Origin: Tamarix chinensis
Taxonomy: Eukaryota; Streptophyta; Magnoliopsida; Caryophyllales; Tamaricaceae
Length of the DNA: 64,000 nucleotides
Reading direction: 5' to 3'
NCBI GenBank assembly: GCA_030549775.1
Contig: CM060175.1
Coordinates: 17,528,212-17,592,211 of the forward strand
A model generated the notes under the pieces. It did not search any database, was not told the DNA's origin, and saw nothing but the letters and a program-made list of their open reading frames with translations. Shown here piece by piece: positions 12,765 to 23,770 of this stretch (its first letter is position 1; each line of letters opens with the position of its first letter). Position numbers and translations under genes: made by a program.

Positions 12765-13059
12765 TGTAACACCCCGAGTCGATATGACTACACGAGGGCT
12801 ACCTTGGAGCGCTTTGGGATTGATCGGCTGACCCTACAGATCAATACGAGTCCTTTCAGTGCGCTTTGTCCTCACTCACGCACTTCTAGAGAAATTTTTA
12901 GAAACTTCCCGGGAGGGTCACCAATCCTAAAATTGCTCCACGACCAGCACGCTTAACTGTGGAGTTCTTAGGATGGAATTACCAAAAAGATGGTATACCA
13001 TATTGATATAAGTAACCAAATCAATATTTATAACATTCCGCTCAATTTGGGGTATTACA
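12765..13059 (-). mobile_element. Cassandra-type TRIM solo LTR carrying a 5S rRNA-like domain
   Basis: This 295-bp unit starts TGTAACACCCCG and ends GGGGTATTACA, with a perfect 5-bp duplication ATAAT at 12760-12764 and 13060-13064. On the minus strand it contains 'AACTCCACAGTTAAGCGTGC' and 'GGTGACCCTCCCGGGAAGT', which closely match the internal promoter region of plant 5S rRNA. A 5S-derived segment inside a short LTR is the hallmark of Cassandra TRIM elements. No second LTR, PBS or PPT is present, so it is a solo LTR. It sits inside the gypsy LTR and is therefore younger than it. Confidence 0.88.
12904..12974 (-). other. 5S rRNA-derived Pol III promoter-like domain in Cassandra LTR
   Basis: The minus strand reads AACTCCACAGTTAAGCGTGC (plant 5S has CCGC for CCAC), then a diverged linker, then a GGAT..GGTGACC..CC.GGGAAGT block. 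These correspond to the A-box/IE/C-box part of 5S genes. It is too diverged and truncated to be a 5S gene. Whether it still binds TFIIIA or recruits Pol III is not shown. Confidence 0.8.
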
Positions 13060-13249
13060 ATAATATTCAACTTACAATGTCAAACCCACACATATACATA
13101 TATAAAGTCAAGCAGAGTATTTTACAACTTATAAATGATTAATCCCACACAAAAAGGCCCAATTAGACCAGATTAATTATTTAATAAATCTTTTATAGCA
13201 AATCGATCACACCATTTTCTTTATCAAGTCCACATGAGTACGAGAACTT

Positions 13250-13580
13250 CACCATTTTAGTCGGTAGATCGGTCTCTAAGACACTTTGGTGCCTGGCCAC
13301 TATTTTAGCCGGTGGATCGGTCACTAGGGTAACATATCCTACCACTATTCTATCCCTGTGGATCGGTTTGACCTCTTCTCATACGGTGTTCCGTTGTAAA
13401 TATTAGTGTCTTTTACGTCTAAGCAAACTGTAGGATTTGGTTTATTGAGCCCAGGATCCCCCACTATTATAGCCGGTGGAGTGGTCGCTTAGGGTAATAT
13501 ACCTTACCACTATTATACGCCGATGGATCGGTCTCCAAGATACCATAGTACCTGGCCACTATTATGCCGGTGGATTGATT
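13250..13580 (-). repeat. Interspersed 'CCACTATTATAGCCGGTGGATCGGT' array in LTR
   Basis: Units of the form CACTATTNTAGCCGGTGGATCGGTC recur at about 13250, 13300, 13340, 13460, 13510 and 13560. They are separated by short variable text with ACATATCCTACC or similar. The same units occur in inverse orientation at 33257-33600 and in a richer array at 20705-21330. Confidence 0.8.
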
Positions 13581-13684
13581 TGGGCCTGACTCAATATCTT
13601 TCACTGTACATGATTAATAGTTTAAGTATCTTATTTAGAAGCTTTTGCCCAGACATGCATGACTAACTCCTAATATTCTTATCC

Positions 13685-13930
13685 TCCAAACCCTAGTTGA
13701 TTAGACCATCACCAACCCTAACTCCCACGTAAACCCTAACTCTCGTGTAACCCTTAACTCCCATGCAACCCTAGCTCCATGTAAACCCTAGCTACCATGC
13801 AAACCATTCACTCCCATGCAAACCCTAACATCACCATGCAAACCCTAACATCGCCATGCAAATCCTAATACCTCCATGCGAACCCTAATACCGCCATGCA
13901 AACCCTAATACCACCATGCATGCATCATTA
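13685..13930 (-). repeat. 20-bp tandem array combining RY (CATGCA) and telo-box (AAACCCTAA)
   Basis: CATGCA or CATGCG starts at 13796, 13815, 13835, 13855, 13875, 13895 and 13915, an almost exact 20-bp period. Each unit is CATGCAAACCCTAATACCGC or a close variant. Less regular AACCCTAACTCCCATG units precede it from 13685. The plus-oriented LTR copy has the complementary array with the same 20-bp period at 32770-32860. Confidence 0.85.
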
Positions 13931-14410
13931 ACTCTATGCGAACATTAACTCCATGCCAGCCCCCAATTCTATGAAAATATTATGACACTCCCATCATGTT
14001 TTTACAAACCCTATCATGCATGTCTTATGGGCCACACCATACAATAATATCGCAACTCTAACATATAATACACATGCCACAAATTAATGTACAATCTTAC
14101 CTAAAATGTCACTAGTCTTGGAGCATGCTCCTATACCTCTTGAGGGATTTGACTGGGCTCACCTATTATGGGGGAAAAACTAAAATTAGGTTCCCTCCTA
14201 AAAATGCTATTATTTACTAACTTATCCTAAGACTTGGTTTTTAATTAAAATAATACTATACTAAAATTAAGTATACAAAATACTACTAAAAATATTAATA
14301 ATAATATTAATGTAATTTAAAATGAATGGTGATATAAAAGTTTCTACCCTTCACCAAAATAATGCTCCTAATGATAATAATAATAATAATAATAATAATA
14401 AAATATTAGA

Positions 14411-14444
<34 letters not shown>

Positions 14445-14451
14445 TATTAGA

Positions 14452-14490
<39 letters not shown>

Positions 14491-15556
14491 CATAATATAA
14501 GCCTAAAATTACAAGGTAGGGTTTTCGACCCTACCTCCAAATAATGAAAGTACTATTTAATAATAGTAATAATAATATTAATAACATATATTACTTATAA
14601 TAATATTAAAAATAATAAAGATAATAGTAATAATAATATTAATAATAGTAATAAAATACAAGGGTGCGAATCCTAATAATACTAACAACAACAAAAACAA
14701 CAAGAATAATATGATGATGATGATGATGATGATAATAAAACTTATAATAATTCAATTAATACCTAAAATTTGAAACTAACAATTTAATTAACTTAAGACT
14801 ACTCTCGACCCTGCCAAGAAAATTTAGCATTAATATTACATCTAATAATAATAATAATAAAGATAATAATAATAATTATAATCGAATAAATATTAGAAAT
14901 TGGAATAAAAATAGAATAAATTTAAATAAATAGGGGAGAAGAGCTGAGAGGGTCTAGGTTTTTACCTTAAGTTGGCGGAGATGGGTGGCACCGGTGGTGG
15001 TACACGGCGGCGGCGACGGTGGCCAAAAAAGAGGGTAAAAAGGGAAAAAGTTGAGGTTAGAGAAGAAAGGGTGGAGGTTGAGGTGCTGGTGGTAGCCTAG
15101 GCTGAGAGGAGCAAAGTGAGGGTGGTGGTGGGCAAGGGGGGGCGATGCACGGTGGCAGAGGTGGCGGTCGAAAGGAAAAGATGAATAAAAAGAGGGGAGG
15201 AGAAGGATAAAAGAGAAAATAAGGTTATGGCTAGGTGGAGGAGAATTAGTAGCAACTTTTGGGTGGCGCAGAAGGTAGTAGAAGTGGTGGATGTGGTGGC
15301 GGACGGTGGCTCAAAGGCTACGGGGGTAAAATTTTTAGTTTGATAGGTAGGGGACTTCACACAACTGTGGTGGCTCGTGCGAGAAGAATCGATGGAGATG
15401 GGTGGCTTATTTAGCTAGAGGACGGTGTAGGGAAGATTTTGGTAGGTAGGGGTGGTGACGAAGTTGGCTAATGGCGGCGGACGGGTCGTCTGAAATCACG
15501 GTGGTGCACGGGTTAGCTCTTAGCATTTCGAGGAAAGAAATTTCAAAAACACACAA

Positions 15557-15570
15557 ACAAGGGGTATTTA
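15557..15570 (-). promoter_or_regulatory. LTR TATA box
   Basis: The minus strand reads CTAAACTCTATAAATACCCC. The plus-oriented sister LTR has CTAAACTCTATAAATAGCC at about 30440-30457 at the equivalent place, just downstream of a pyrimidine-rich leader. Conservation between two separately inserted LTRs supports it as the Pol II core promoter of the family. The transcription start itself is not visible. Confidence 0.6.
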
Positions 15571-16457
15571 TAGAGTTTAGAGGGAATGGTAAGGTTCTGG
15601 GGGTCGGCATGAGGGTATTGCATGCTGGGTTTGGGGTGGCTGGCAGCGTTAATCGGCCGACATAATTTTTGGTCAGGGTCGACCCTCGGCGAAGGAATAG
15701 GGAGAAATCGAGCGAGAGATGAGGAAAATGGATTATAACAAGTTGATTTGTGAGCCAAGGGGAAGATAAAGAAGGGAGAAATGGACGGCTAAGTCAAGCG
15801 TGGCTGGCAGCGCTATTTTTTGGGCTTGAAGGTGCAGGTCGACGGTAGAGGAGGAAGGAGGAAGAAATAGGTGAACCGGGCGACCGGGGAAAAAGAAAAG
15901 AAAAAGGAGAAGAATCGGCCGGCTGGCACTGGTTATAATGCTTTAAATGGAACGTAGCGTTCCAGGGAGAAGAGACACAAAACACAGCGTTTCAGCTACC
16001 GAAGGAAGGAAGAAAGAATGACACTGGGGCACGGGAGAAGAAGAAGAAAAGGATTGGGCCGCGTCGGCAGTCCCAATTGGTAGGAAGAGAAAAAGAAAAA
16101 GAAGAAAAGAAAGAAAAAGGAGGGAAGAAAAAGAAAAAGGAAAAAGGAAAATTTAAGTGGTTTGGGGTTAAATAATTTAATTAGAATATTTTGGGTATTT
16201 AAAATAGAAATATTAATATAAAATAATATTAAATTTCTTTTTTAGGCTAATTTAGGGTTTTAAAAAAATATTTTCCTAAATTCCTTTTTAATTAGCAAAA
16301 AGCCCAATTTTTCCTTTATAAAAATATTTATAAATTCCTTATTAATTTGCCCTAAATAAATACTTCCCATATCAAATGAAATAATTAATTAAATTAATTC
16401 CTTAATAAATCCTTATTTAATTATATTTCTTAAAATAAATATTTTTAGGGCATTTCA

Positions 16458-18775
16458 TTACTACCCCCTTAAAAATAGAATTCGTCCCCGAAATCTCCTG
16501 CAGCTCTCTAAGGTTAAGGCTAGGGCATTCTAAGCATCTAGAATAACACATTACTAACTATACTTAAATCAACTACCCCTTAAGGATAAACTAGATAAAA
16601 AGAATCTAAACTCCAGTGAAAAGCTCCAGATATGCTTCTCGCATATCTTTCTTGGTCTCCCAAGTAGCTTCCTCGGTTCTGTGTTGACTCCATAAGATCT
16701 TAAGGCACTGAACTCATGCGAGTCTTCCTCAGCTTAGTGTCGAAAATCTGCACCGGTTGCTCTTCATAGGTCAATCAATCATCTAACTCGACCTCATCTG
16801 GATGAATTACATGCGATGGATTAGCAACATACTTTCATAGCTGGAAAATGTGGAACACGTTATGCACTCATGCCAACTCCGAAGGAAGAGCCAATCGGTA
16901 AGCAAATTCACCCACTTGCTCTAATATCTCATAGGGACCAATATATCTAGGGCTCAACTTACCCTTCTTACCGAACCTTTGCACTCCTTTAGTAGGTGAA
17001 ACCCTCAGCAACACCTTGTATCCTGGCTCAAAATCTCCATCCCTAAGCCTCTGATTGGCAAAACTCTTTTGTCGGCTCTGAGATGCTTTCATTCGATCCT
17101 GAATCTGTCGGACCTGACGGGTCATATCTTCGATCATTTCTGGTTCTAACATGATCGTCTCACCGATGTCACTCCAACACAAAGGAGTCCTACACTTTCG
17201 TCCATACAATGCTTTGAAGGGAGCCATCCCAATACTGGCATGATAACGGTTATTATATGAGAACTCCACCAAATGCAAGCACTCCTCTCAACATCCCTGA
17301 AATCTAGTATGCAGACCCTCAACATATCCTCCAAGGTCTGAATAGTCTGTTTTGTCTGTCCGTCCGTGGCAAGGTGAAAAGCTATGCTCATCTTCAATTT
17401 GGTCCCCAAAACTTCCTATAGCTTCTCCCACAAGTGAGAGAGGAACCTCGAATCTTGATCTGAAACAATATCCTTCAAAACCCCATGATAGCTAACCATG
17501 AACTTCATATAAGCGATTGCTAATTGTTCCATACTCCATGTGGACTTCATAGGTATGAACATGGCTGATTTGGTCAATCTATCAAAAATAACCCAAATAG
17601 TATCACAGTCGCTTTGGATCCTCGGTAAACCACTCACAAAGTGCATAAAAATGGAGTCTCATTTCCACCTTGGCACCTCCAAAGACTGAATTAGCCACAC
17701 TGGTCTCCGATGTTCAATCTTGACCTTCTGACACATAAGACACCTGGATATGAACTCAACTATTTTCTGCTTCATATATGGACACCAATACACCTTTTTG
17801 AGGTCCTTATATAACTTAAATCCTCCTGGGTGAACCGAATAAGGAGTTTGATGTCCTTCCTCCATAATACGACTCTTAAGCTCCAGACAACTCTGGGGAA
17901 CACACCAACGACCCCTGAATCGAATACTGCCTTCCTCATGGATTCTGAACCCCTCTGCTTTACCTTCTTACATCTTCTACTGGATCCTCTCCAACTTAAC
18001 ATCTCCAACCTAGCAGTCTCGGATCTCTTTGAATAGATTCAGAGTGAGAATTAGGGCATTCATACGGGCTTCAAGGTCTCCTTGCCGAATCATCTCGATC
18101 TCCAAATTTGATAACTCCCTTATCGTCCGATAAATAACCACATAACACAACATAGAATGTGCGGTCTTCCTACTCAGAGCATCGACAACCACGTTGGCCT
18201 TACCCTCATGGTAGGTCAACTTAATATCATAATCCTTCACAAGCTCAAGCCATCTTCTCTGCCTCAATTTGAGTTCCTTCTGCATGAAAATATACTTGAG
18301 ACTCTTGTGATTTGTAAATAATTTATACTTTGCCCCATACAGATAATGTCTCCAGATCTTCAAGGCAAACACAACAACAGCTAGCTCCAGATCATGTATG
18401 GGGTAATTCTGCTAATGTTTCTTCAGTTGTCGTGAGTCATAAACTACTACTTTACCCTTCTGCATCAACACGCATCCCAACCCATACTTGGATCCATCAC
18501 TGTAGACCTCGAACTCCTCGGTCCCCTCGGTTAAAGTCAACATTGGTGCAGAAGTCAACCTTTTCTTCAGCTCTCTGAAGGCCTCTTCACTAGTCTCATC
18601 CCATTGAAACTTTGTGCTCTTCTTCACAAGATTGGTCAACGGTCTGGCGATCTTGAAAAAATTCTGCACAAATCGTTTATAATAACCAGCCAAACCCAAA
18701 AAAATCTGAATCTCTGATATGTTCGCATGGGGCTTCTACTCTGTGATGGCCACAATCTTAGCTAGGTACACAACC
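16458..18775 (-). pseudogene. Ty3/gypsy pol, 3' half: RNase H and integrase (dead)
   Basis: Minus-strand pieces follow the gypsy order. 18412-18699 is the end of RT and start of RNase H ('GLAGYYKRFV', 'VYSDGSKYGLGCVLMQ'). 18010-18372 is the RNase H end ('[11 protein letters not shown]', 'VDALSRK'). 17659-17865 is the integrase zinc-binding region ('HPGGFKLYKDLKK', 'CLMCQKVK'). 17416-17646 is the integrase core ('GLPRIQSDCDTIWVI', 'SDQDSRF'). 16868-17278 is the integrase C-terminus ('[18 protein letters not shown]', 'LSPRYIGPYEIL'). Frame changes and stops separate the pieces. The C-terminal motif set resembles Tekay/Del chromoviruses, but a chromodomain was not confirmed. RT continues at 25182 after the nested insertion. 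PPT and 3' LTR lie at the left. Confidence 0.88.
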
Positions 18776-19880
18776 TGTAACACCCTCGACTCTAATAACA
18801 CAACTAATACACCATATGCACAAAAAACCTTACACAATGTGTTATCTCTATAACATCGTACAAGAAAACAAGGCTAGCACTTGGCTCAACGACTCATAAA
18901 AGATCCTCTTACACACCAACCACATACACCTAGGTCGAAGGAAATTTCTAAACCCAAAACAATCCACTAACAAGCTCTCTAATCTACGCTATAACCATGA
19001 TAGTCTAAACACTTAATTCGGAAATGCTACTACTATAGCAACTACAAAATTCGAGCCCACAATTTTTTTTTCTATCTGCTATTCGTTAATAGTTCTCCTC
19101 ATACAAGACAAAACTTAATACACTATCACTCACGAGCAACCAAAAAAGAAAATATGCCTGCTTTACGAGGAAGGATCTTCATACATTAATGCTAAAATTA
19201 CTAACACCAAAATACAAAACGAAGACAACCTACGATTGAATGATAATCGATGGAAACTAGATATAAACCCATAATGAAAGTTATACTGCATCATTAAAAT
19301 CACTAGGGTAATTTAGGCACCCTACACTCTATTTATGAACCCGAGCACCTCAATCTAAACCTCAACATTATCATTATTATCATCACAATGCTAGATTTAT
19401 CCCAATTGAAAATGATACATCTATTTAAACATCACTATCAGGGTTACAAACCTAAATTTCTTACAACTCCAAAAAGTGAAACAACTTCACCACAATAAGT
19501 TACAATTTATATCACATCACACTATATCCGTCAAGGTATACATTAAGGCTTTTAATCCGCTAAACCTGCAAGACTAGGGTTAACCTAGTGGGGTCACTAC
19601 CCCCTTAAGAGCAAACTAATTACAAAACCAGAATAACCGCAACATATAAAATGCAGACTTAACACAAATCGGGCACGTAAAACGACAAATGATCATATAT
19701 AAGGACATAATTACAACAACAATTCACAAGGCCACTTACACTACCCAATCACACTATCCTCACAAGCTAATCCGGATAAAAGGAAATCACTTAGAGGAAG
19801 TTAAAATACATTTTCGATTGAAAAATTTAGGATCGTGAGAACCGAATCTCTAACCGAAACCCGATTCTCAACAACCAAAA

Positions 19881-19892
19881 GCTCTGATACCA
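19881..19892 (-). other. Primer binding site (initiator tRNA-Met type)
   Basis: The minus strand reads TGGTATCAGAGC, the standard plant LTR-element primer site. It lies 3 bp from the LTR terminus at 19896, which fixes the element as minus-oriented. Confidence 0.85.
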
Positions 19893-20704
19893 ACTTGTAA
19901 CACCCCCAAATTTCACTCCTGGATTTTTTTTGAAAGAATAAAGCGGAAGCTAGGAGAGAATTTGGGAAATTTTACCGCCACATCTAACACAAGATAAATG
20001 TAAATCATCTATCTCATGTTAGATGTAAGGCTAAAACCTGTCAAACAATTACATCTAAATTTTAAAACTTATCAGAGTACGAGAAAATTAAAAGACAATT
20101 ACAACACCATTAAATTTTATATACAATACTTGAAACTTCAAAAAATAAATACAGTTAGACCAGATAAATCCCGATAGATTAAATTCCGGATTGCCTACTC
20201 ACTCAAGTCAAGCCTTCCACCCCAAAACAGTATCTGATCTTAAACCTGTATAAGAGGTCTGCTCCCCACCATCGGTGGATCATCACAGGACCCATTCAAC
20301 CAAAGTAGTATCAGTATGGGTCCAGTACTGAGTAAGTCCCACTACCCTATCTTATGGAAGAGACGTAAACTATAACATCAAGTACATATTAAATTATGAT
20401 ACAATCGATGGATACAAAATCAGACATACTCACAACCCACAACATGAATCTTGCCATACACCTGTAGTAACATATGAAACATATGTAACATCCCATTTAA
20501 ACATATAAGCATGGTATAATCGAAATATAAAGTGGCTCATGCGCCTCAAGTAGGAATAATCCATATTATTGGAAACTCAACGCGTGACATACTTACGTAA
20601 GCAGCATGTAGTAATACAGATAATAAAAGCTGACCATAGTCCAATTAGACTTATTTCCTTTGAGTATTCATTAAAAGTAGTCATTTCACAGAACAGTCTT
20701 TATT

Positions 20705-21335
20705 AATCCACATGAGTGCGGGAACCCCACTATTATAGCCGGTGGACCGGAATATATAAACTCAGGGCAGAACGCTCCTGACCACTATTATTTGCCGGTG
20801 GACCGGTCTCCAGGGCAGAACGCCCCTGGCCACTATTATTTGTCGGTGGACCGGTCTGGCCCCGACTCGCATGGTGTTTCACTATAAGTGCTTGTGACTT
20901 ATTCTTTATTCTCATCAATAATATATTTATTCCACACATATTCTTTAATAGTCCATGTGAGTGCGGGAACTCCACTATTATAGCCAGTGAACCGGAAAGT
21001 ATACACTCAGGGCAGAACGCTCCTGACCACTATTATTTGCCGATGGACTGGTCTCCAGGGAAAAACGCTCCTGGCCACTATTATTTGCCGGTGGACTGGT
21101 CTGGCCCCGACTCACATGGTGTTCCACTATAAGTATTTAGTATCTTTCCCATGTCTTATCGATTTTACATTTGGTTTGCGGAGCACGGAAACCCCCACTA
21201 TTATAGCCGGTGGACCGGAAATATATACAGGGCAAAACGCTCCTGGCCACTATTATTCGTCGGTGGATCGGTCTCCAGGGCACCCCGGCTCCTGGCCACT
21301 ATTATTCGCCGGTGGACCAGTCTGGGCCCGGCTCA
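20705..21335 (-). repeat. Higher-order array: ~235-250-bp units built of ~48-bp subunits
   Basis: Three large units begin at about 20708, 20949 and 21180. Each opens with 'GTGCGGGAAC' or a variant and then three CACTATTATTTGCCGGTGGACCGGTC-type subunits alternating with CAGGGCAGAACGCTCCTGG. The core CCGGTGGACCGG is an inverted repeat (CCGGT/ACCGG around GG). It lies inside the LTR 19896-25181. Confidence 0.85.
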
Positions 21336-22649
21336 GCATCTTTCTCTTTAAGTGATTAGTATCTTAACGTATCTTATTTGAAAGTGTTTTACCCTTGACA
21401 TGCATGGCTAACTATATCCACACTTATCCTCCCAGGAGGGCCCGTCCCATATCTTGGAACTTGTGCACCCCTTATCACACCTCGATATCCATTTCCCTCT
21501 ATAATTACACATGATAAAAACCAACTCCTAAGGGTGTGGGTTAAGACCCAACACCTCGTGACATCAGACTCCACCCGCTATCTCCCTCTAGGGTTTTCCC
21601 TTGGAAACCCTAATTGGACCTATGTGGCTCTACTTTCTCTCACATACACTAACATTACTCCATTTATCACCCCACACCTCATCTCATTTAGATCCAATCC
21701 TAAATCATATCGCTTTACCCATCGATTCCACCTGTGACCCTAAAACCCTAGTTGGCTACTTCAACCCTATTACCTTTCTTCTCCCACAAGTAACCTCTCC
21801 TTTTTACCCAATATTTCTTCTCTTCCATAACACCCATAATCATTCCTTATAACATAAACTCTCACTCTCAACCCGCACCTCACTCATTGTTAATCATTTT
21901 TACTTTTTCCTTTTCCAGATTACTAATTCTTCCCAAAACCCTAATCGGGTCCCTTATACTCCCTTTTTGCAACTCACTTCCCATTTATTTCTTTTTTCCC
22001 TTTTATCTCCATGTCATAATAATAATAATAATAACCACCCTAGCATGCATGTCCTAGAGGGTTACATCATATCACAACACATCATAATCACCACATATGG
22101 ATATCTCATTCATGTCGTAAGAAAAACGCATACCATATACCTTAACTCCAAGCTGCGCTACGCATAAAATACATTAAGGACAACCATGCGATACACAACC
22201 GGACATGGTATATATACAAAACATCCAAGGCATGCAAGTCACATAACACGTAGGGACCTTAGCCACATCCTTACGAAATACCCATAAGTAGAGGTAAGTA
22301 GAGAACTTACCTGGATTCGAAGTTAGCTACGCGAGATAAGAGGGAGGGAGAGATCACTAACTCGCGGATCCACGATAAGGCTTTCCTAGATACGATAGAA
22401 ATTGAAACTAAATTAGAAACTATCCTATCAATCAATAATTTCAATTATTATAATTTAATCGATACAAAGAGACACAAACTATTTTTCTTGGAAAAACGTG
22501 TCCAAAACTTAGGAGTTAAAAGCATAGCTCTATTAAGATTTAAGATTAAATATAAATCCAAACAAATTAATAAAGATACACTTAGGACATTTAAAAAATT
22601 AATTTGGAAAGCCCGAGAAAGAATAATCGATCATAAGTTAATTTATCGA

Positions 22650-23770
22650 AAATGACTTATTTTTTTAGATTTTACAACAAAATAAGTAACACAACCATCT
22701 ACATAGAACCGAATCCAAACCGATTAGGTTGAAACATGATTTAAATGATTTAAAACCCAAAGATAGAAATCGATTTGATAAAAGACGCATAGCAAAATCA
22801 ATTTTATAAAATCATCCCCGAAGATTAGGGTTTTTAATGCCTAAACTACAAATCGATCAAATCACTTTGATTACCTCAAATTGATAGTTTTAAAACACAA
22901 TTAAACCAACTTTAGATAAATCTAGAAAATCAATTTCAACAAAACAATCTTCCGATTAATCATTTCCAGATGATCAATTTTCAAAATTAGGGTTTTAAAG
23001 CCCACGACATAAACTCAGGCAATTCAAATCGATTAATTCTAATTAAAGGTATTTGAATACAATTAGGATTATTTTAACTACTTTTATAAATTTAATTTTA
23101 GCGAAACAACTATACAAATAACCAATTTCATAATCTCACTTAAAATCTAGGGTTTTAGGCCCGAAAATACGATTCGGTAAAATTCTATAAACTTAATCAA
23201 ATTGAATGTTTTGAAATGCAATCAAACACATTTTATAGCATATCAAATAATCAATTGATCAAAACCGATAACAGAAATATCCAATTTAGCACAATTAGGG
23301 TTTTTTGAGTCCGGAACGCAAACCCGATCAATTCTTGCCAAAACATATAAATTAATAGTTCGAAAATGTAATTAAATATATTCTAATGTAATTTATATAG
23401 TCAATTGAATAAAATAACCCGATTACACAATCCAATTTAAACCCGTAGGAGTTTTGACCTAAAAATCTAATTTCGATCAATTACGCAGAATTTTCCCAAA
23501 TCAACACTTCCAATATAAAATTAAATACATTACAAACGATATTATAAAATCAATTGAGCGGAACGACTCAATTATACCACCCAATTTCATTACACTCAAA
23601 ATTTGACCTAGGAATCAAATTCCGATAAAACCTGCATAAACTTCTCAAATTGACGGTTCCAAAATGAAATTGGATACATTTTAAAATATATTGTATAATC
23701 AATTTACCCGAAATCGCCAAATCGTACGAATCCGAAAAATTTGGGCATAACCCGGCCAAAAATCCAAATT
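22650..23770 (-). repeat. ~150-160-bp tandem array with a telo-box-like word in early units
   Basis: AGGGTTTT or a derivative recurs at 22827, 22989, 23149, 23297, 23447, about 23596 and 23738, spacings 162, 160, 148, 150, 149 and 142. Units also share 'AATCGATTT'-like text and 'CCAATTTCATAATCTCACT'. Early units have AATTAGGGTTTT (telo-box on minus); later units are mutated. It is within the LTR 19896-25181. Confidence 0.75.

Larger units (their letters stand above)
12203..16457 (-). mobile_element. 3' LTR (4.25 kb, family L) of a gypsy element
   Basis: It starts TGTAACACTCC and ends GGGCATTTCA, directly followed by a polypurine-tract complement (ACTACCCCCTT, 16460-16470) and then gypsy pol on the minus strand. 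This makes it the 3' LTR. Read on minus it runs: terminus, AT-rich stretch, C/T-rich leader (about 16140-14950), TATA box, (AAT)n tracts (14280-14900), 20-bp RY/telo-box array, CCGG arrays, a 'GTACTGAGTAAG' block, terminus. This order matches the plus-oriented solo LTR 29465-34271. It contains the Cassandra insertion; without it and one TSD copy the length is about 3.96 kb. Confidence 0.8.

Noticed and set aside
12904..12974. Genuine 5S rRNA gene
   Set aside because: Only part of 5S is present, with substitutions, inside a TG...CA unit with its own target duplication; Cassandra explains it.
13685..13930. CRISPR-like or interstitial telomere array
   Set aside because: The 20-bp units have no spacers and are not TTTAGGG heptamers. 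It is a plant LTR minisatellite.
20987..21355. 122-codon plus-strand ORF with RWTGL-type repeats
   Set aside because: Translation of the CCGG palindrome array; both strands give repeat frames.
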